A stretch of DNA of 64,000 bases from Hymenobacter sp. HSC-4F20 (GTDB taxonomy: Bacteria > Bacteroidota > Bacteroidia > Cytophagales > Hymenobacteraceae), in the NCBI RefSeq assembly GCF_019599275.1, contig NZ_JAHZTD010000001.1:620001-684000 (forward strand), in the 5' to 3' direction. This document shows positions 27,055 through 37,481 of this stretch, one piece after another. Below the pieces are notes generated by a model. That model did no database searches, was not told the DNA's origin, and saw nothing but the letters and a program-made list of their open reading frames with translations. The position numbers and the translations under genes were made by a program. Every line of letters starts with the position of its first letter. Positions within the stretch are counted from its first letter, which is position 1.

Positions 27055-27324
27055 TTATCCCTGCTCATGCTCGCGCAGATAGGCCAGCAGGTGGCTCAGG
27101 GTCAGTTCCTGGTGGGCTACCATGTTCAGCAGGCTCCGCTCATAAGGGGCCAGAACCCGGCTGGTATCGTGGGTAAGGGCCAGGGCGGCGGCTATAATTT
27201 GTTGGTTCCCTTCCTCCGTATCAACCAGCGAAGGGTTTTGGCTTAGCCACAAAAGGAACAGAAAGTGCATCCCTAAAAATCGCACATCTGCCTTGGAGTA
27301 GCAACTTGGCGGGGTGGGTTCCAT
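27055..27324 (-). CDS. Small hypothetical protein
   Basis: 89 aa from ATG 27322-27324. It has one hydrophobic stretch (FLGMHFLFLLWLS) and a helical C-terminus (ERSLLNMVAHQELTLSHLLAYLREHEQG). No family was recognised. It is on the same strand as the SCO operon upstream of it and downstream of DUF4112. Coding is supported only by codon pattern and position. Confidence 0.5.
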   Translation of the reverse strand: MEPTPPSCYSKADVRFLGMHFLFLLWLSQNPSLVDTEEGNQQIIAAALALTHDTSRVLAPYERSLLNMVAHQELTLSHLLAYLREHEQG

Positions 27325-27421
27325 CTGAATGGCGGCTGACGGCAGGCGAAGGGTAGTGAACTGACGGTAAACAGCAATGGGCCTCGGGCCCCATACGCAG
27401 AGCGACGCAGACCTGCCAGGC

Positions 27422-27907
27422 TCAAAAGGCGTGTTGAAGGTAGTGGTAGAGGGCCGCTCCGGCTACCCAGGCGCCCCACAACACGGCTCCGGTCAGCATC
27501 AGCAATATCAGCACTACCCCGGCCGCCAGCCCCTTGCCGCTGCCCTGGTACTTGCCCTCGGCATAGTGGCGGCGCAGCAGGCGCACATTCCGGTCGTTGG
27601 CTTTATAGGCGAAGTCGAAAACGTTGCCGATTACCGGAATAGCTCCGATGATGGTATCGAGCAGAACGTTCACGACCATGCGCACTACCAGGTTGCCGCT
27701 GGCCCCGTGGCGCAGCATGGTCAGAATCAGAACGCCGGAAACGGCCAGCGAGGGCAGGCCCCCAACTACCGGAATCAAGCCCATGATAGGGTCGAGGCCA
27801 AAGCGCCAGGTAGTGCCAGGCACCCGAAATTGGCTGTCGAGCAAGTGAGAAATGCGCTCCACCCAGCGCAGGCGGTCATCTTGGTCAAAGGAGGCAGGGG
27901 TAGACAT
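27422..27907 (-). CDS. DUF4112 membrane protein
   Basis: 161 aa from ATG 27905-27907. The DUF4112 signature appears as ISHLLDSQFRVPGTTWRFGLDPIMGLIPVVGG and the matching repeat LLDTIIGAIPVIGNVFDFAYKANDRNVRLL. A final membrane helix follows (GLAAGVVLILLMLTGAVLWGAWV). The function of the family is unknown. It is divergent from the aldo/keto reductase gene. Confidence 0.88.
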   Translation of the reverse strand: MSTPASFDQDDRLRWVERISHLLDSQFRVPGTTWRFGLDPIMGLIPVVGGLPSLAVSGVLILTMLRHGASGNLVVRMVVNVLLDTIIGAIPVIGNVFDFAYKANDRNVRLLRRHYAEGKYQGSGKGLAAGVVLILLMLTGAVLWGAWVAGAALYHYLQHAF

Positions 27908-28056
27908 AGCTGGTATAGGGAAAGAAAGGGATGTTTTTTGCTTGATACGGGCCGGGTAGGAACAAGGCGTAATACTACCTGAACATCGGGGCATACTAGC
28001 CGGTTAGCGACGTATACGCGGCTTGTTGTCTTATTCACCTCGTTTTGTCTCCCCTC

Positions 28057-29046
<990 letters not shown>

Positions 29047-29203
29047 CTCTCAGTTATCCTGATTAGTAAGTAGGTAGCTGCAAGCAGGGCGAGCTGAACG
29101 ATAGCAGCGTGCCCGGGCCTGGCTATCTTGCATTCACTCAGGCAGCGCCGTGGGACGAGATACCCGGGCGTTGCCTGAGCATGTACTACCTAGAAGCAAA
29201 AGA

Positions 29204-29854
29204 ATGATTCGTATTGCTCTGGCCGACGACCACGCCATCATTCGAGATGGAATACGGGCGTTGCTGCAGGAAGAAGAAGATATGGCCGTAGTAGGCGAGG
29301 CCAGCAACGGGCACCAGTTGCTGGCCCTGCTCCCTGACGTAGCCGTAGATGTGGTGCTGCTGGATATTAATATGCCTGAGTTAGATGGCTATGGCACGCT
29401 CCAGCAGCTCCAGCGACTGTACCCCCAAGTGCGGGTACTGATTTTGTCCATGCTCAATCACCAGGAATATGTAAACAAGATGCTGCAGGCCGGAGCTTCG
29501 GGTTACGTGCTGAAAAACGTGGGCAAGGCCGAAATCCTGTTTGCCATTCGCTCCGTGGCCGCCGGGCGGCAGTTTCTGTGCACGGAGCTGGGAGTAGATA
29601 TGCTGTACAAGCTCAGCAGCGAGGGGGACCAACCCACTCCCAGTGAAGAGGATAAAAAAGTGCCAGCCCTGTCGCGGCGGGAAACGGAGGTGCTCAAGCT
29701 CATCGGGGAGGGGCTTACTACCAGTGAAATAGCCGAAAAGCTGTTCACCAGCAAGCGCACCATTGAAACCCACCGCCAGAACATCATCGAGAAAACGCAG
29801 GTGCGCAACACGGCAGCCCTCATTAAGTATGCCGTAACCCAGGGGCTGCTGTGA
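29204..29854 (+). CDS. NarL/FixJ-family response regulator
   Basis: 216 aa. The receiver domain starts MIRIALADDHAIIRDGI, with the phosphoacceptor Asp in DVVLLDINMPELDG and the switch Lys in GYVLKNVGK. The LuxR-type helix-turn-helix follows at about 150-216 (LSRRETEVLKLIGEGLTTSEIAEKLF, TIETHRQNI). The ATG at 29204 was chosen because it begins the first strand directly. No histidine kinase is adjacent, so it is an orphan here. The next gene is convergent. Confidence 0.92.
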   Translation: MIRIALADDHAIIRDGIRALLQEEEDMAVVGEASNGHQLLALLPDVAVDVVLLDINMPELDGYGTLQQLQRLYPQVRVLILSMLNHQEYVNKMLQAGASGYVLKNVGKAEILFAIRSVAAGRQFLCTELGVDMLYKLSSEGDQPTPSEEDKKVPALSRRETEVLKLIGEGLTTSEIAEKLFTSKRTIETHRQNIIEKTQVRNTAALIKYAVTQGLL

Positions 29855-29915
29855 GCCGCCGCGCACCTGTTGCGCTGATGGCTATGCTACGGTTCGCCCG
29901 GTGGCCCCATGGGTG

Positions 29916-31367
29916 CTAGCGGCGCATCGGCGGCAGCAGATCAATCCACCCGTCTTCGCTGACCACCACCACCAGCACCGGATAGCGGCTGCTTTCCACA
30001 TACCGCAAAGCGGAGTTGTAGCGGGAGCCGCGCGAGGAGTCGCCCTTTTCCGTAGCCAGGCCGTCGAGAATGACGCCGATGGCGTAACAGGTGCCGGCCG
30101 GGTCAATGAGCACCGCCCCATCAATATTGGTGACCAGACGTAGAACGGAAGGCGTCATCAGGCGTGGGGCAACCCGGAAACACTGCCTGGTAAGCCGGGC
30201 CGCTTCCTGGGCGGCCCCCTCTGAAATAACCAGAATGGTGCCGTTGGCCTGAGCCGTGGCCTTCAGGGTCAGCTCCCAGAGGTAGGCCACGCCGGCAGCA
30301 TCCACGCCCGGAAACACCCGCCGGATGGCGGCGGCAAAGTTCAGCTCGTCTACGGTGCCCTGGGGCAGGCGCGGCGTGTTCGAGACAACCTTCATCATCA
30401 CGTGGTCGGCGTGGCTTAGCTCCCAGCTGTAGTGTTTGGTGAAGTGCACCGTAAACAGGGGCTCGTACTGCGGATCAGTGGGTTCCACCAAGTAGCCCAG
30501 CCCAAATACATCGGAGGCATCGGTGATAAGGGCATTACGGTCCTCGCTCAGCTCCAGCAGCTTGCGGATGCGGCGGTAGTCGCGCAAAGGAATGGGCGAC
30601 TCCAAGGTCATGATGGGCACGACGGCGGGGTGGTTGCGGCGTGAAATCAGCATAGTACCCACACCCTCGTCGCCCTCGTGGCGTAGGGCCGCAATGCCGT
30701 TGCAGGCGTCGTAGAGGCCGTGGGAGCCAGCGGCGGCGCGCAGCATAAAACGCCTTCCGGCCGCCCGCAGCACCTCGTTGTAGTCGCGGTCCAGCACGGG
30801 CCGGTCATCGTCCGTGTCCGACTCGCGCAGGGCCCGGGAGGCATCCTGCAGAAACTCCTGCACCGTGGCGGCCAGCAGCGAGGCCGGCCGGGCTGGCCCT
30901 GCGGCCCCGGGCAGCGCGTAGTAGCTGGTGTACACTTCCGCAGATAGCTGCAATACCACAATCACGAGGTAGCCGCCCACGCTTACGGGTAGCGAGCAGA
31001 AATTTACCCGGTCTTCGGCACGCAGCCCCACCAAATCATTAAGCGAATGTTCAGCGGCCCGGCGCAGCAGTTCGTACCAGCGGTGCTTTTCAAACCGGTC
31101 GTGGTCGAGAGGGTGAAGGTGATATACTACCTCCCGGGGGCCATCGGGCTCCAGAGCAGCGGCTTGCGCTTTGATGGCGCGGAAATCGTGAGGCTGGTAC
31201 CGGTGCGAGGAGGGCTCCACCACAATGGCCTCGGGCTCAGATGCTTCTCTGGCAGAGGCCAGCCCCAGCAGAAACACTTCCGGCTTGAGGCTTCGGTCGA
31301 GAAGATGAAAAATACCATCGGCCGATAATTGAGCCGAAACGCGGAACAGACTTTGGTTTTCCCACAT
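29916..31367 (-). CDS. DisA_N/DAC-like nucleotide cyclase-type protein (DACNV-like sensor)
   Basis: 483-aa protein. The C-terminal 70 residues resemble the diadenylate cyclase (DAC) core: the DGA motif in NIDGAVLIDPAG near residue 416 and, at about 446-453, RGSRYNSALRYV at the place where DisA has GxRHR. The DGA motif is thus kept but RHR is replaced by RYN. The long N-terminal part (about 1-400), with helical and mixed segments such as WYELLRRAAEHSLNDLVGL and VGTMLISRRNHPAVVPIM, matches the sensor type called DACNV in comparative genomics. It may make or sense c-di-AMP or a related nucleotide. Monocistronic. Confidence 0.7.
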   Translation of the reverse strand: MWENQSLFRVSAQLSADGIFHLLDRSLKPEVFLLGLASAREASEPEAIVVEPSSHRYQPHDFRAIKAQAAALEPDGPREVVYHLHPLDHDRFEKHRWYELLRRAAEHSLNDLVGLRAEDRVNFCSLPVSVGGYLVIVVLQLSAEVYTSYYALPGAAGPARPASLLAATVQEFLQDASRALRESDTDDDRPVLDRDYNEVLRAAGRRFMLRAAAGSHGLYDACNGIAALRHEGDEGVGTMLISRRNHPAVVPIMTLESPIPLRDYRRIRKLLELSEDRNALITDASDVFGLGYLVEPTDPQYEPLFTVHFTKHYSWELSHADHVMMKVVSNTPRLPQGTVDELNFAAAIRRVFPGVDAAGVAYLWELTLKATAQANGTILVISEGAAQEAARLTRQCFRVAPRLMTPSVLRLVTNIDGAVLIDPAGTCYAIGVILDGLATEKGDSSRGSRYNSALRYVESSRYPVLVVVVSEDGWIDLLPPMRR

Positions 31368-31580
31368 AGGGAGGGCGACGTGTGGGCGTAAAGAAGCGCA
31401 AAACTGAAAGTACGGGATAAATCAGGCGAAGGATAGGTGGGGCAGCCAAATCCCAGCATTTTTTGCCAACCTTCAAGCCAGTTACTGGTTTACTAAGCTG
31501 CCGCAGTACGGATGGGGCTTGCCTACTACTGGAAAGCGGCGTATCTTCCTGAAAGTCTCACGCCTTTGCCCCGTCGTGTT

Positions 31581-31835
31581 ATGTTCGTAGATCTACTGCT
31601 CGGCGCCATCTTCGCCATGTCGCTGCTACCAATTACCACGGGGTACTGTGCCTACAGCTATGGCCGGTCCTTTTGGCTGTGGTTTGCCCTGGGTATTTTC
31701 CTGCCCATTGTTTCCTATTTCATCTTGTTTGCTCTTATCCTGCGGCAGCAGCTCGACCATGGCCAGCGTCTGCTGACAGAAGCCAAAGCCATTTTGGCCG
31801 AGGCTGAAGAAGCCGACCGTGTGCCCCGCGAGTAG
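31581..31835 (+). CDS. Small two-helix membrane protein
   Basis: 84 aa from ATG 31581 (MFVDLLLGAIFAMSLLPITTG); an ATG at 31512 would add 23 residues. Two hydrophobic helices (through YSYGRSFWLWFALGIFLPIVSYFILFALIL) are followed by a charged helix (LDHGQRLLTEAKAILAEAEEAD). No family was recognised. It ends before a strong hairpin shared with the convergent flavoprotein gene. Confidence 0.6.
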   Translation: MFVDLLLGAIFAMSLLPITTGYCAYSYGRSFWLWFALGIFLPIVSYFILFALILRQQLDHGQRLLTEAKAILAEAEEADRVPRE

Positions 31836-31883
31836 GCAGCTGCTGCTATAGCGTCGCCGTAAAGCGCGCCGCTTGTCTTGCCG

Positions 31884-31956
31884 CCTACCCCCAACACGCA
31901 ACAAGTCCCAGCCGATAGCACTATCAGGTGGGGCTTGTTGCGTGTTGGGGGGTAGG
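31884..31956. terminator. Bidirectional terminator hairpin
   Basis: CCTACCCCCAACACGCAACA (from 31884) pairs over about 22 bp with the sequence ending 31956, with a single G bulge. It lies between convergent genes (31835 and 31987). Confidence 0.75.
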
Positions 31957-31986
31957 CCTTTGTAGCGTAGGCTTCTCTTATTTGTA

Positions 31987-33246
31987 CTACGCGTTGGTTG
32001 CTTCGGGTTTTACTTGCCCAAGCCAGCGGAGCATGCCCTGGGCCGCCCAAGCCCCGGTGCTAAAGCACCCTTGCAGCAAGTACCCCCCCGTAGGGGCTTC
32101 CCAGTCCAGCATTTCGCCGGCCACAAAAGTGCCCGGCCGGCGGCGCAGCATCAGGTCGTCGTTTACTTCGGGCCAGGCAATGCCCCCAGCAGTGCTAATA
32201 GCTTCATCGAGAGGGCGCAGGCCCGTAACCGGGAGGGGTAGGTGGGTCAGCAACCGGGCCAGCTCCGGGGCAGAGGCGGGTAGTTGAGGTGGTCCTACTT
32301 CGCGCAGCAGGGTAGGAACCGGCGCCTTCAGGCGCAGGGCCTCACTCAGAAACGAGGTCCAGGACTTACCTGGCCGGCGGCCTTCCAGCTTATGAATCAG
32401 TTGGGCCTCCGTAAGGTCGGGCTTTAGGTTAAGCCAGAGGGTAGCGGCTCCCGTCGTCAGGGCCTCGCGCACGGCGGGAGTGAGGGCGTACACGGGAGTG
32501 CCCTCTAGGCCGTAGTCGGTAAATAGCAGCTCGCCGCGTACTACCGCCGCGCCGCAGCGCAGCGCAATGTTTTTGAGCGGCTGGCGCCCTACCTTCTCCC
32601 GAAAAAACGCTGACCACGCTACTTCAGCCCCACAGTTGCTCGGGGCAAAAGGCACGGTCTGAATGCCTGCGTCCTGCAAGAGGGTAGTCCAGCGGCCATC
32701 CGAACCGGTTTTGGCCCAGCTAGCCCCGCCCAGGGTGAGCAGAGTGGCCGCAGGATGCAGGGTCATTTCCTGTCCGGTGGCCTCCACGGCTATGCGCAGG
32801 CCAGAGCCCTCGGTGAAGCCCAGCCAGCGGTGGCGGGTTTTAAGTTCTACCCCCAAAGCCTGCAGGTGCTCTAGCCAGGCGCGCAGCACATGAGCCGGTT
32901 TGTGCTCCTCCAGCGGAAAAATCCGGCCGCTGGTGCCCACAAACGTGTCGATGCCCAGTTGCCGGGCCCAGGCGCGGAGGTCAGCCGGTGAAAAGTGTTC
33001 TAGAAAACGCGCAAACTCCGACTGGCGGGTAGCATACCGCGCCGCAAAGGCGGCGGGCGGCTCGCTGTTGGTTAGGTTGAAGCCTCCATGACCCGCCACC
33101 AGAAATTTGCGCCCCACTGTAGCCTGCGCCTCATAAACCGTGACGCGGCAGCCGGCTTCGGCCAGGCGCTGGGCGGCCAGTAAGCCGGCCGGTCCGCCTC
33201 CTATTACTGCCACCCCCGTCGTTTGCGCGTCAGAACTACTCTCCAT
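31987..33246 (-). CDS. HI0933/BaiN-like flavoprotein (TIGR03862 type)
   Basis: 419-aa FAD-dependent oxidoreductase of unknown substrate. The Rossmann FAD motif is VAVIGGGPAGLLAAQRLAEAG near residue 13. Family signatures are GRKFLVAGHGGFNLTNSE and, near the end, STAGGIAWPEVNDDLML, FVAGEMLDWEAPTGGYLLQGCFSTG. A paralogue of the other HI0933 branch lies at 54681-55928. The start ATG 33244-33246 is 4 bp after an exact TACCTTTG box, so the mRNA may be leaderless. Confidence 0.9.
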   Translation of the reverse strand: MESSSDAQTTGVAVIGGGPAGLLAAQRLAEAGCRVTVYEAQATVGRKFLVAGHGGFNLTNSEPPAAFAARYATRQSEFARFLEHFSPADLRAWARQLGIDTFVGTSGRIFPLEEHKPAHVLRAWLEHLQALGVELKTRHRWLGFTEGSGLRIAVEATGQEMTLHPAATLLTLGGASWAKTGSDGRWTTLLQDAGIQTVPFAPSNCGAEVAWSAFFREKVGRQPLKNIALRCGAAVVRGELLFTDYGLEGTPVYALTPAVREALTTGAATLWLNLKPDLTEAQLIHKLEGRRPGKSWTSFLSEALRLKAPVPTLLREVGPPQLPASAPELARLLTHLPLPVTGLRPLDEAISTAGGIAWPEVNDDLMLRRRPGTFVAGEMLDWEAPTGGYLLQGCFSTGAWAAQGMLRWLGQVKPEATNA

Positions 33247-33250
33247 GCCA

Positions 33251-33258
33251 CAAAGGTA
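33251..33258 (-). promoter_or_regulatory. -7 box TACCTTTG for the HI0933-like gene
   Basis: Exact TAnnTTTG match on the minus strand, 4 bp before the ATG at 33246. This would place the transcription start at or beside the start codon. Confidence 0.55.
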
Positions 33259-33389
33259 AAGCGCCCCGGTCAGAGGCCGATGTGGCGCCGGCCCGATACT
33301 GGAAGCAATACCAACCTTACCCGGTAGTTTTCGGCTGGTATGGGCTAGCGCGCGTATAGCGAAGCTAGTGTGGGGCTTATTTCTACTGC

Positions 33390-34577
33390 ATGGGTTCGTA
33401 TTCCATCCTCATCGGGCTGAGTCTGGCCGTCATTCTTTCCTACCTCTTCGATCTGGCCGCCCGGGCTACGAAAGTGCCCTCCGTGCTTATGCTGCTGCTC
33501 ACGGGCATTGCGCTGCGCCAAGCCGCCGACTACTTCGACTTCGCTTTGCAGATTCCGAAGGTGGTGCTGGAAATATTCGGCATCATCGGGCTAATTATGA
33601 TTGTATTGGAGGGTGCGCTCGACCTAAAAATCAGCCGCGACAAAGCTCCATTAATCCGACGTTCCTTTCTGGCGGCGGCCCTGATGCTGGTGGTGCAGGC
33701 CCTGGTTATTGCCTTTCTGCTCCACCTTTGGTTGCACGTGAACTTCCAGAGCTGCCTTGTGAATGCCATTCCGCTGGCCGTCATCAGCTCGGCCATTGCC
33801 ATTCCCAGCGTGGCGGGGCTGTGGGGCGAAAAGCAGGAGTTTATCATCTACGAGAGCACCTTCTCCGATATTCTGGGCATCATGTTCTTCAACTTTGCCC
33901 TCCAGGACAATTTTGCGCAGGGAACCTCGGTGTTCACCTTCGGGCGCGACGTAGTAGCCGTGCTGGTAGTGGCCGTGCTGAGTACCGCCGCCCTGGCCTT
34001 CCTCCTCGACCGGATTCGGCTGCATGTGAAGTTCTTCCTGATCCTGGCCTTCCTGATCCTGCTTTATAGCATTGCCAAGAAGCTGCACTTGTCTTCCCTG
34101 GTGCTGGTACTCGTGTTTGGGCTGGCCGTCAACAATGCCGAGCAGTTTCTGAAGGGCCGCCTGCGGCGCTGGTTTCGGCCGGAGCGGCTCAGTGAGGAAG
34201 TGCACCAGTTGCGCAGTATCACGGCCGAGTCGGCATTTCTGATTCGCACGTTTTTCTTCCTGCTTTTTGGTTTCAGCATTACGCTGGGCAGCTTGCTAAG
34301 CCCCCAGCTGCTGCTGCAAGGCGTACTTATCGTGGCGGCTCTTACGGGCATCCGCTACTGCTACCTCCGCTATATTGCCCGTACCGACCTGATACCGGAG
34401 CTGTTTATCGCCCCGAAGGGCCTGATTACGGTGTTGCTGTTCTATAGTATTCCGGCCAGGCACCTGATCGGGGAAGTCAGTGAAAACATCCTTTTCGTGG
34501 TAATTCTGCTCACGGGGGTGCTCATGATGATCGGGCTGCTTCTGTCGCGGCAGGAGCCGGATTTAGGGGAATATTAA
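33390..34577 (+). CDS. Cation/proton antiporter (CPA-type)
   Basis: 395-aa polytopic membrane protein with about 11-12 helices. It begins SYSILIGLSLAVILSYLFDLAAR. Family features include VPSVLMLLLTGIALRQAADY, LIMIVLEGALDLKISRDKAP, IPLAVISSAIAIPSVAGL and the acidic segment YESTFSDILGIMFFNFAL, where the ion-binding Asp is expected. It probably exchanges Na+ or K+ for H+. It has no RCK/TrkA domain. The stop is near the convergent ClC gene. Confidence 0.88.
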   Translation: MGSYSILIGLSLAVILSYLFDLAARATKVPSVLMLLLTGIALRQAADYFDFALQIPKVVLEIFGIIGLIMIVLEGALDLKISRDKAPLIRRSFLAAALMLVVQALVIAFLLHLWLHVNFQSCLVNAIPLAVISSAIAIPSVAGLWGEKQEFIIYESTFSDILGIMFFNFALQDNFAQGTSVFTFGRDVVAVLVVAVLSTAALAFLLDRIRLHVKFFLILAFLILLYSIAKKLHLSSLVLVLVFGLAVNNAEQFLKGRLRRWFRPERLSEEVHQLRSITAESAFLIRTFFFLLFGFSITLGSLLSPQLLLQGVLIVAALTGIRYCYLRYIARTDLIPELFIAPKGLITVLLFYSIPARHLIGEVSENILFVVILLTGVLMMIGLLLSRQEPDLGEY

Positions 34578-34642
34578 GGAAGGTGATGCGGCAGGAGAAA
34601 GGGCAGCATTCTCTTACTTTATCACTCCTTACCTGTCACCCT

Positions 34643-36427
34643 TTACAGCTCGCTTTCCTTGATGAGCTGACGGCGGTAATTAGCCAAGATGGTGGATTTG
34701 AGCAGGAAACCAAGGTAGCGGTCATCGAGACTAAGAACGGGCAGGGCCCAGACATCGAGCTGTTCCATGCAGCGAAGCGTGTCCAGTAGCGTGTCGTCGG
34801 GGCGGACAATGGCCGGCGGGTCGCTCATCAGGTCGCGTACGCGCGTGGTGTTGTAGTGCTCATCGTCGAAAAGGGCGTCGCGCACGGTATCCAGGCTCAC
34901 TATTCCGTGCAGGTGCCCCTCCGAATCGACCACCGGAAAAAGGTTGCGGGTAGCGTGGCGGAAGGCTTGCACCAGCTCGCCCAGGGTATCGTCGGGGTGC
35001 ACGGGTAGGAAATCGGTCTGAATCAGGGAGGCTACGTCCAGCTGTGCCAGCAGGCCCCGGTCCCGGTCCTGGTTGACGTACACGCCCTTTTGCACCAGCT
35101 TGCGCGTGTAGACCGAGTACGGCTCGAAGTAGCGCGTAATCAGGTAGGAGCCCGAGGTAACGACCATTAGAGGTACAAACAGGGCGTAGCCGCCGGTAAT
35201 TTCCGCAATCAGGAAGATGCCGGTCAGGGGGGCGTGCACCACGCCGGCCAGCGTACCGGCCATGCCCAGCACAATGAAATGGACCTCGGAAATAGGGTAG
35301 AGCCCGCTCATGTTGATGAGGCGAGCAAAAACGAATCCGCATAAGGCCCCTGCAAACAGCGACGAGCCGAACATGCCGCCGTTGCCGCCCGAGCCAATGG
35401 TAATGGTTGTGGCCACCACCTTCAGCAGCATACTACCCGCCGCTACCAGCAAAACCAGCCACACGCTTTGGTCCTGAAACACATCGAACAGTGACCCATT
35501 AACCAGTTGGTCGGCGTGCCCGCCCAGCAGGAGCTGCACAATGTTGTAGCCCTCCCCGTAGAGCGGTGGAAACAGAAATACGAGGCCGCCCAGGGCCAGC
35601 CCGCCCAGCAGCACCTTGCGAAAGGTGCCCGGCAGCTGCTCAAAATACTTATCGGCCCAGAAATACACCCGGATCATGTACACCGACAGCAAGGCGGTAA
35701 ATACGGCCAGCATTAGGTACAGGGGCACGGCATCTACGGGCCAGGAGGTAGTAATCAGCACGAACGGCTGGCCCGCGTATAGAGCCTTGGATACTACCGT
35801 AGCTGTAGCGGAGGAAATCAGCAAGGGCACGAAATACGCCGCAGAAAGCTCCGAAAGAATAACCTCTACCGCAAACAGTACCCCCGCAATGGGCGAGTTA
35901 AAGATGGCGGCTACCCCCGCCGCCGCCCCGCAGCCTGTCAGCAGGCGCCGCTCGCGCCGCCCGATGCGCAGAATGCGCGACGTATTGGAGCCAATGGCCG
36001 AGCCAGTAACAGAAATAGGTGCTTCCAGGCCCGCCGAGCCGCCAAATGTCACGGTCAGGAAGGAAGAAACCAGCTGGGAGTACATTTTGCTGCGCGGCAC
36101 CACACTTCCTTGGCGGGCAATGTTGTAGATAATCGGGCCGATGCCGCGGCCCAGATTGCCGTCGAGGAAGTACCGGGTAAACAGTACCGTGAGGGCAATG
36201 CCGATGATGGGGTAGAAGGAGCTGGTAAATACCTGATACTGCCCGGGCACCCACGCCTTCAGCATGCCTTGCGAGTCGTGGACCAGGGTTTTGAGCAGCA
36301 CCGCCGCCAAGCCTGCCAGCAGCCCCACCACCATACTTACCAGGATAAGATACACCCGGTCGCTGATGTGACGCAGTCGCCACAGCAGCAGGGGGCGCAA
36401 CAACCGGTGAATGGTGTTTTTGGGCAT
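34643..36427 (-). CDS. ClC-family chloride channel/exchanger with CBS pair
   Basis: 594-aa membrane protein from ATG 36425-36427. The ClC pore motifs are FGGSAGLEAPISVTGSAIGSN (with the gating Glu in GLEAP), GCGAAAGVAAIFNSPIAGVLFAVEVI and IGSGGNGGMFGSSLFAGALCGF. The gating Glu is kept, so a Cl-/H+ exchange mode is possible. The cytoplasmic end carries two CBS motifs (FLPVHPDDTLGELVQAF, PPAIVRPDDTLLDTLRCM), which may sense nucleotides. Upstream, on the same strand, is MscS. Confidence 0.93.
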   Translation of the reverse strand: MPKNTIHRLLRPLLLWRLRHISDRVYLILVSMVVGLLAGLAAVLLKTLVHDSQGMLKAWVPGQYQVFTSSFYPIIGIALTVLFTRYFLDGNLGRGIGPIIYNIARQGSVVPRSKMYSQLVSSFLTVTFGGSAGLEAPISVTGSAIGSNTSRILRIGRRERRLLTGCGAAAGVAAIFNSPIAGVLFAVEVILSELSAAYFVPLLISSATATVVSKALYAGQPFVLITTSWPVDAVPLYLMLAVFTALLSVYMIRVYFWADKYFEQLPGTFRKVLLGGLALGGLVFLFPPLYGEGYNIVQLLLGGHADQLVNGSLFDVFQDQSVWLVLLVAAGSMLLKVVATTITIGSGGNGGMFGSSLFAGALCGFVFARLINMSGLYPISEVHFIVLGMAGTLAGVVHAPLTGIFLIAEITGGYALFVPLMVVTSGSYLITRYFEPYSVYTRKLVQKGVYVNQDRDRGLLAQLDVASLIQTDFLPVHPDDTLGELVQAFRHATRNLFPVVDSEGHLHGIVSLDTVRDALFDDEHYNTTRVRDLMSDPPAIVRPDDTLLDTLRCMEQLDVWALPVLSLDDRYLGFLLKSTILANYRRQLIKESEL

Positions 36428-36536
36428 AGGCAAAGATGGTGAAATTGTGAGATGGTAAAATGGGCCTTTGATGTTTTGCTTGCCCGGATAAACCTGCCAG
36501 CGCGTCTGACTCACCCTTTCACCATCCCACGGGCCC

Positions 36537-37361
36537 TTACTGTCCCAGAGCCGGCACGCCCAGGCCAGCACCCAGCAACTCCTGCTTTACTTCCTGCATG
36601 ATGCGGCTTTTCAGCTGAAGCACGCCACGGCGGTAGTCTTCGGAGTCGGCCCAGAAGTATACCCGCAAATCGGCGGTAGTACCACTGGCCTTTTCCAGGT
36701 TGATGTACGGAGCCCGAGGGGCTTGCTGAATATCCGGGATTGTGCGCAAATAGTTCAGAATGATGGTGCTAGCCTGGTCCGGTGTCGCGTCGGAGCCTAG
36801 CTCCACGGTCACGAGGAACTCCTGACGGAGGTTGCCGTCGCGGGTGTAATTGATGAGGGGCTCCTTGAGCACCAGAGAGTTGGGCAGGAAAATGTGCTTG
36901 CCATCAAAGGTGCGCATGAGGGTGGTGCGCAGATTCAGGGCCTCAACGTGTCCTATCAGATCCTTAATCTGGACGGTATCGTTGATGTGGAATGGACGGT
37001 TGAAGGCCAGAATCACGCCGGCCAGGAAGTTCTCGGCAATGTCTTTAAAGGCAAAGCCCACGATAAACGCCGACACGCCCGCGGCCCCTACTAAGCTGCC
37101 CACAATTCCGGAAAAACCGAGCACGTTCAGCGCCACCATCAGGCCCAGCAGCACCATGGCCCACTTGCTGAGCCGGGCCAGAAAATCGGGTAGGAGCGGG
37201 TCGTGGGAGCGGCTGCGGAGCCGTCCGCCCAGTAAGGTGCTGACGCGGTTGGCTATGAAAATGGCCGTTACCAGCAGCACAATGGCAATCAGCAGCTTGG
37301 GTAGCACGTACAAAAACTGTTGCCAATACGTGGACAGTACGCGGTGCAGATCCTGAATCAT
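36537..37361 (-). CDS. MscS-family mechanosensitive channel
   Basis: 274 aa. Three membrane helices end in the pore-lining GSLVGAAGVSAFIVGFAFKDIAENFLAG. The MscS beta-domain follows (HINDTVQIKDLIGHVEALNLRTTLMRTFDGKHIFLPNS), then the C-terminal alpha-beta vestibule (DLRVYFWADSEDYRRGVLQLK). It releases solutes at hypo-osmotic shock. It lies 109 bp upstream of the ClC gene in the same direction, an osmotic or ion-homeostasis neighbourhood with the nearby antiporter. Confidence 0.93.
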   Translation of the reverse strand: MIQDLHRVLSTYWQQFLYVLPKLLIAIVLLVTAIFIANRVSTLLGGRLRSRSHDPLLPDFLARLSKWAMVLLGLMVALNVLGFSGIVGSLVGAAGVSAFIVGFAFKDIAENFLAGVILAFNRPFHINDTVQIKDLIGHVEALNLRTTLMRTFDGKHIFLPNSLVLKEPLINYTRDGNLRQEFLVTVELGSDATPDQASTIILNYLRTIPDIQQAPRAPYINLEKASGTTADLRVYFWADSEDYRRGVLQLKSRIMQEVKQELLGAGLGVPALGQ

Positions 37362-37398
37362 ACGGGGAGAATTAGTGAAAGCTTCAGGTTAAAGCAAA

Positions 37399-37424
37399 GC
37401 CCCGCGAGCAGGTGCCAGCGGGGC
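37399..37424 (-). terminator. Terminator of the VanZ-like/zinc-ribbon/deaminase unit
   Basis: GCCCCGC (37399-37405) pairs with GCGGGGC (37418-37424). On the minus strand the stem is followed by TTTGCTTTAA. It separates the VanZ-like gene (ending 37482) from MscS. Confidence 0.6.
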
Positions 37425-37481
37425 CAGAATAGGGGTTTATACGGAAGAAGGCGGAAGCGGGGTTAGCCCAGGAGCCTTATC

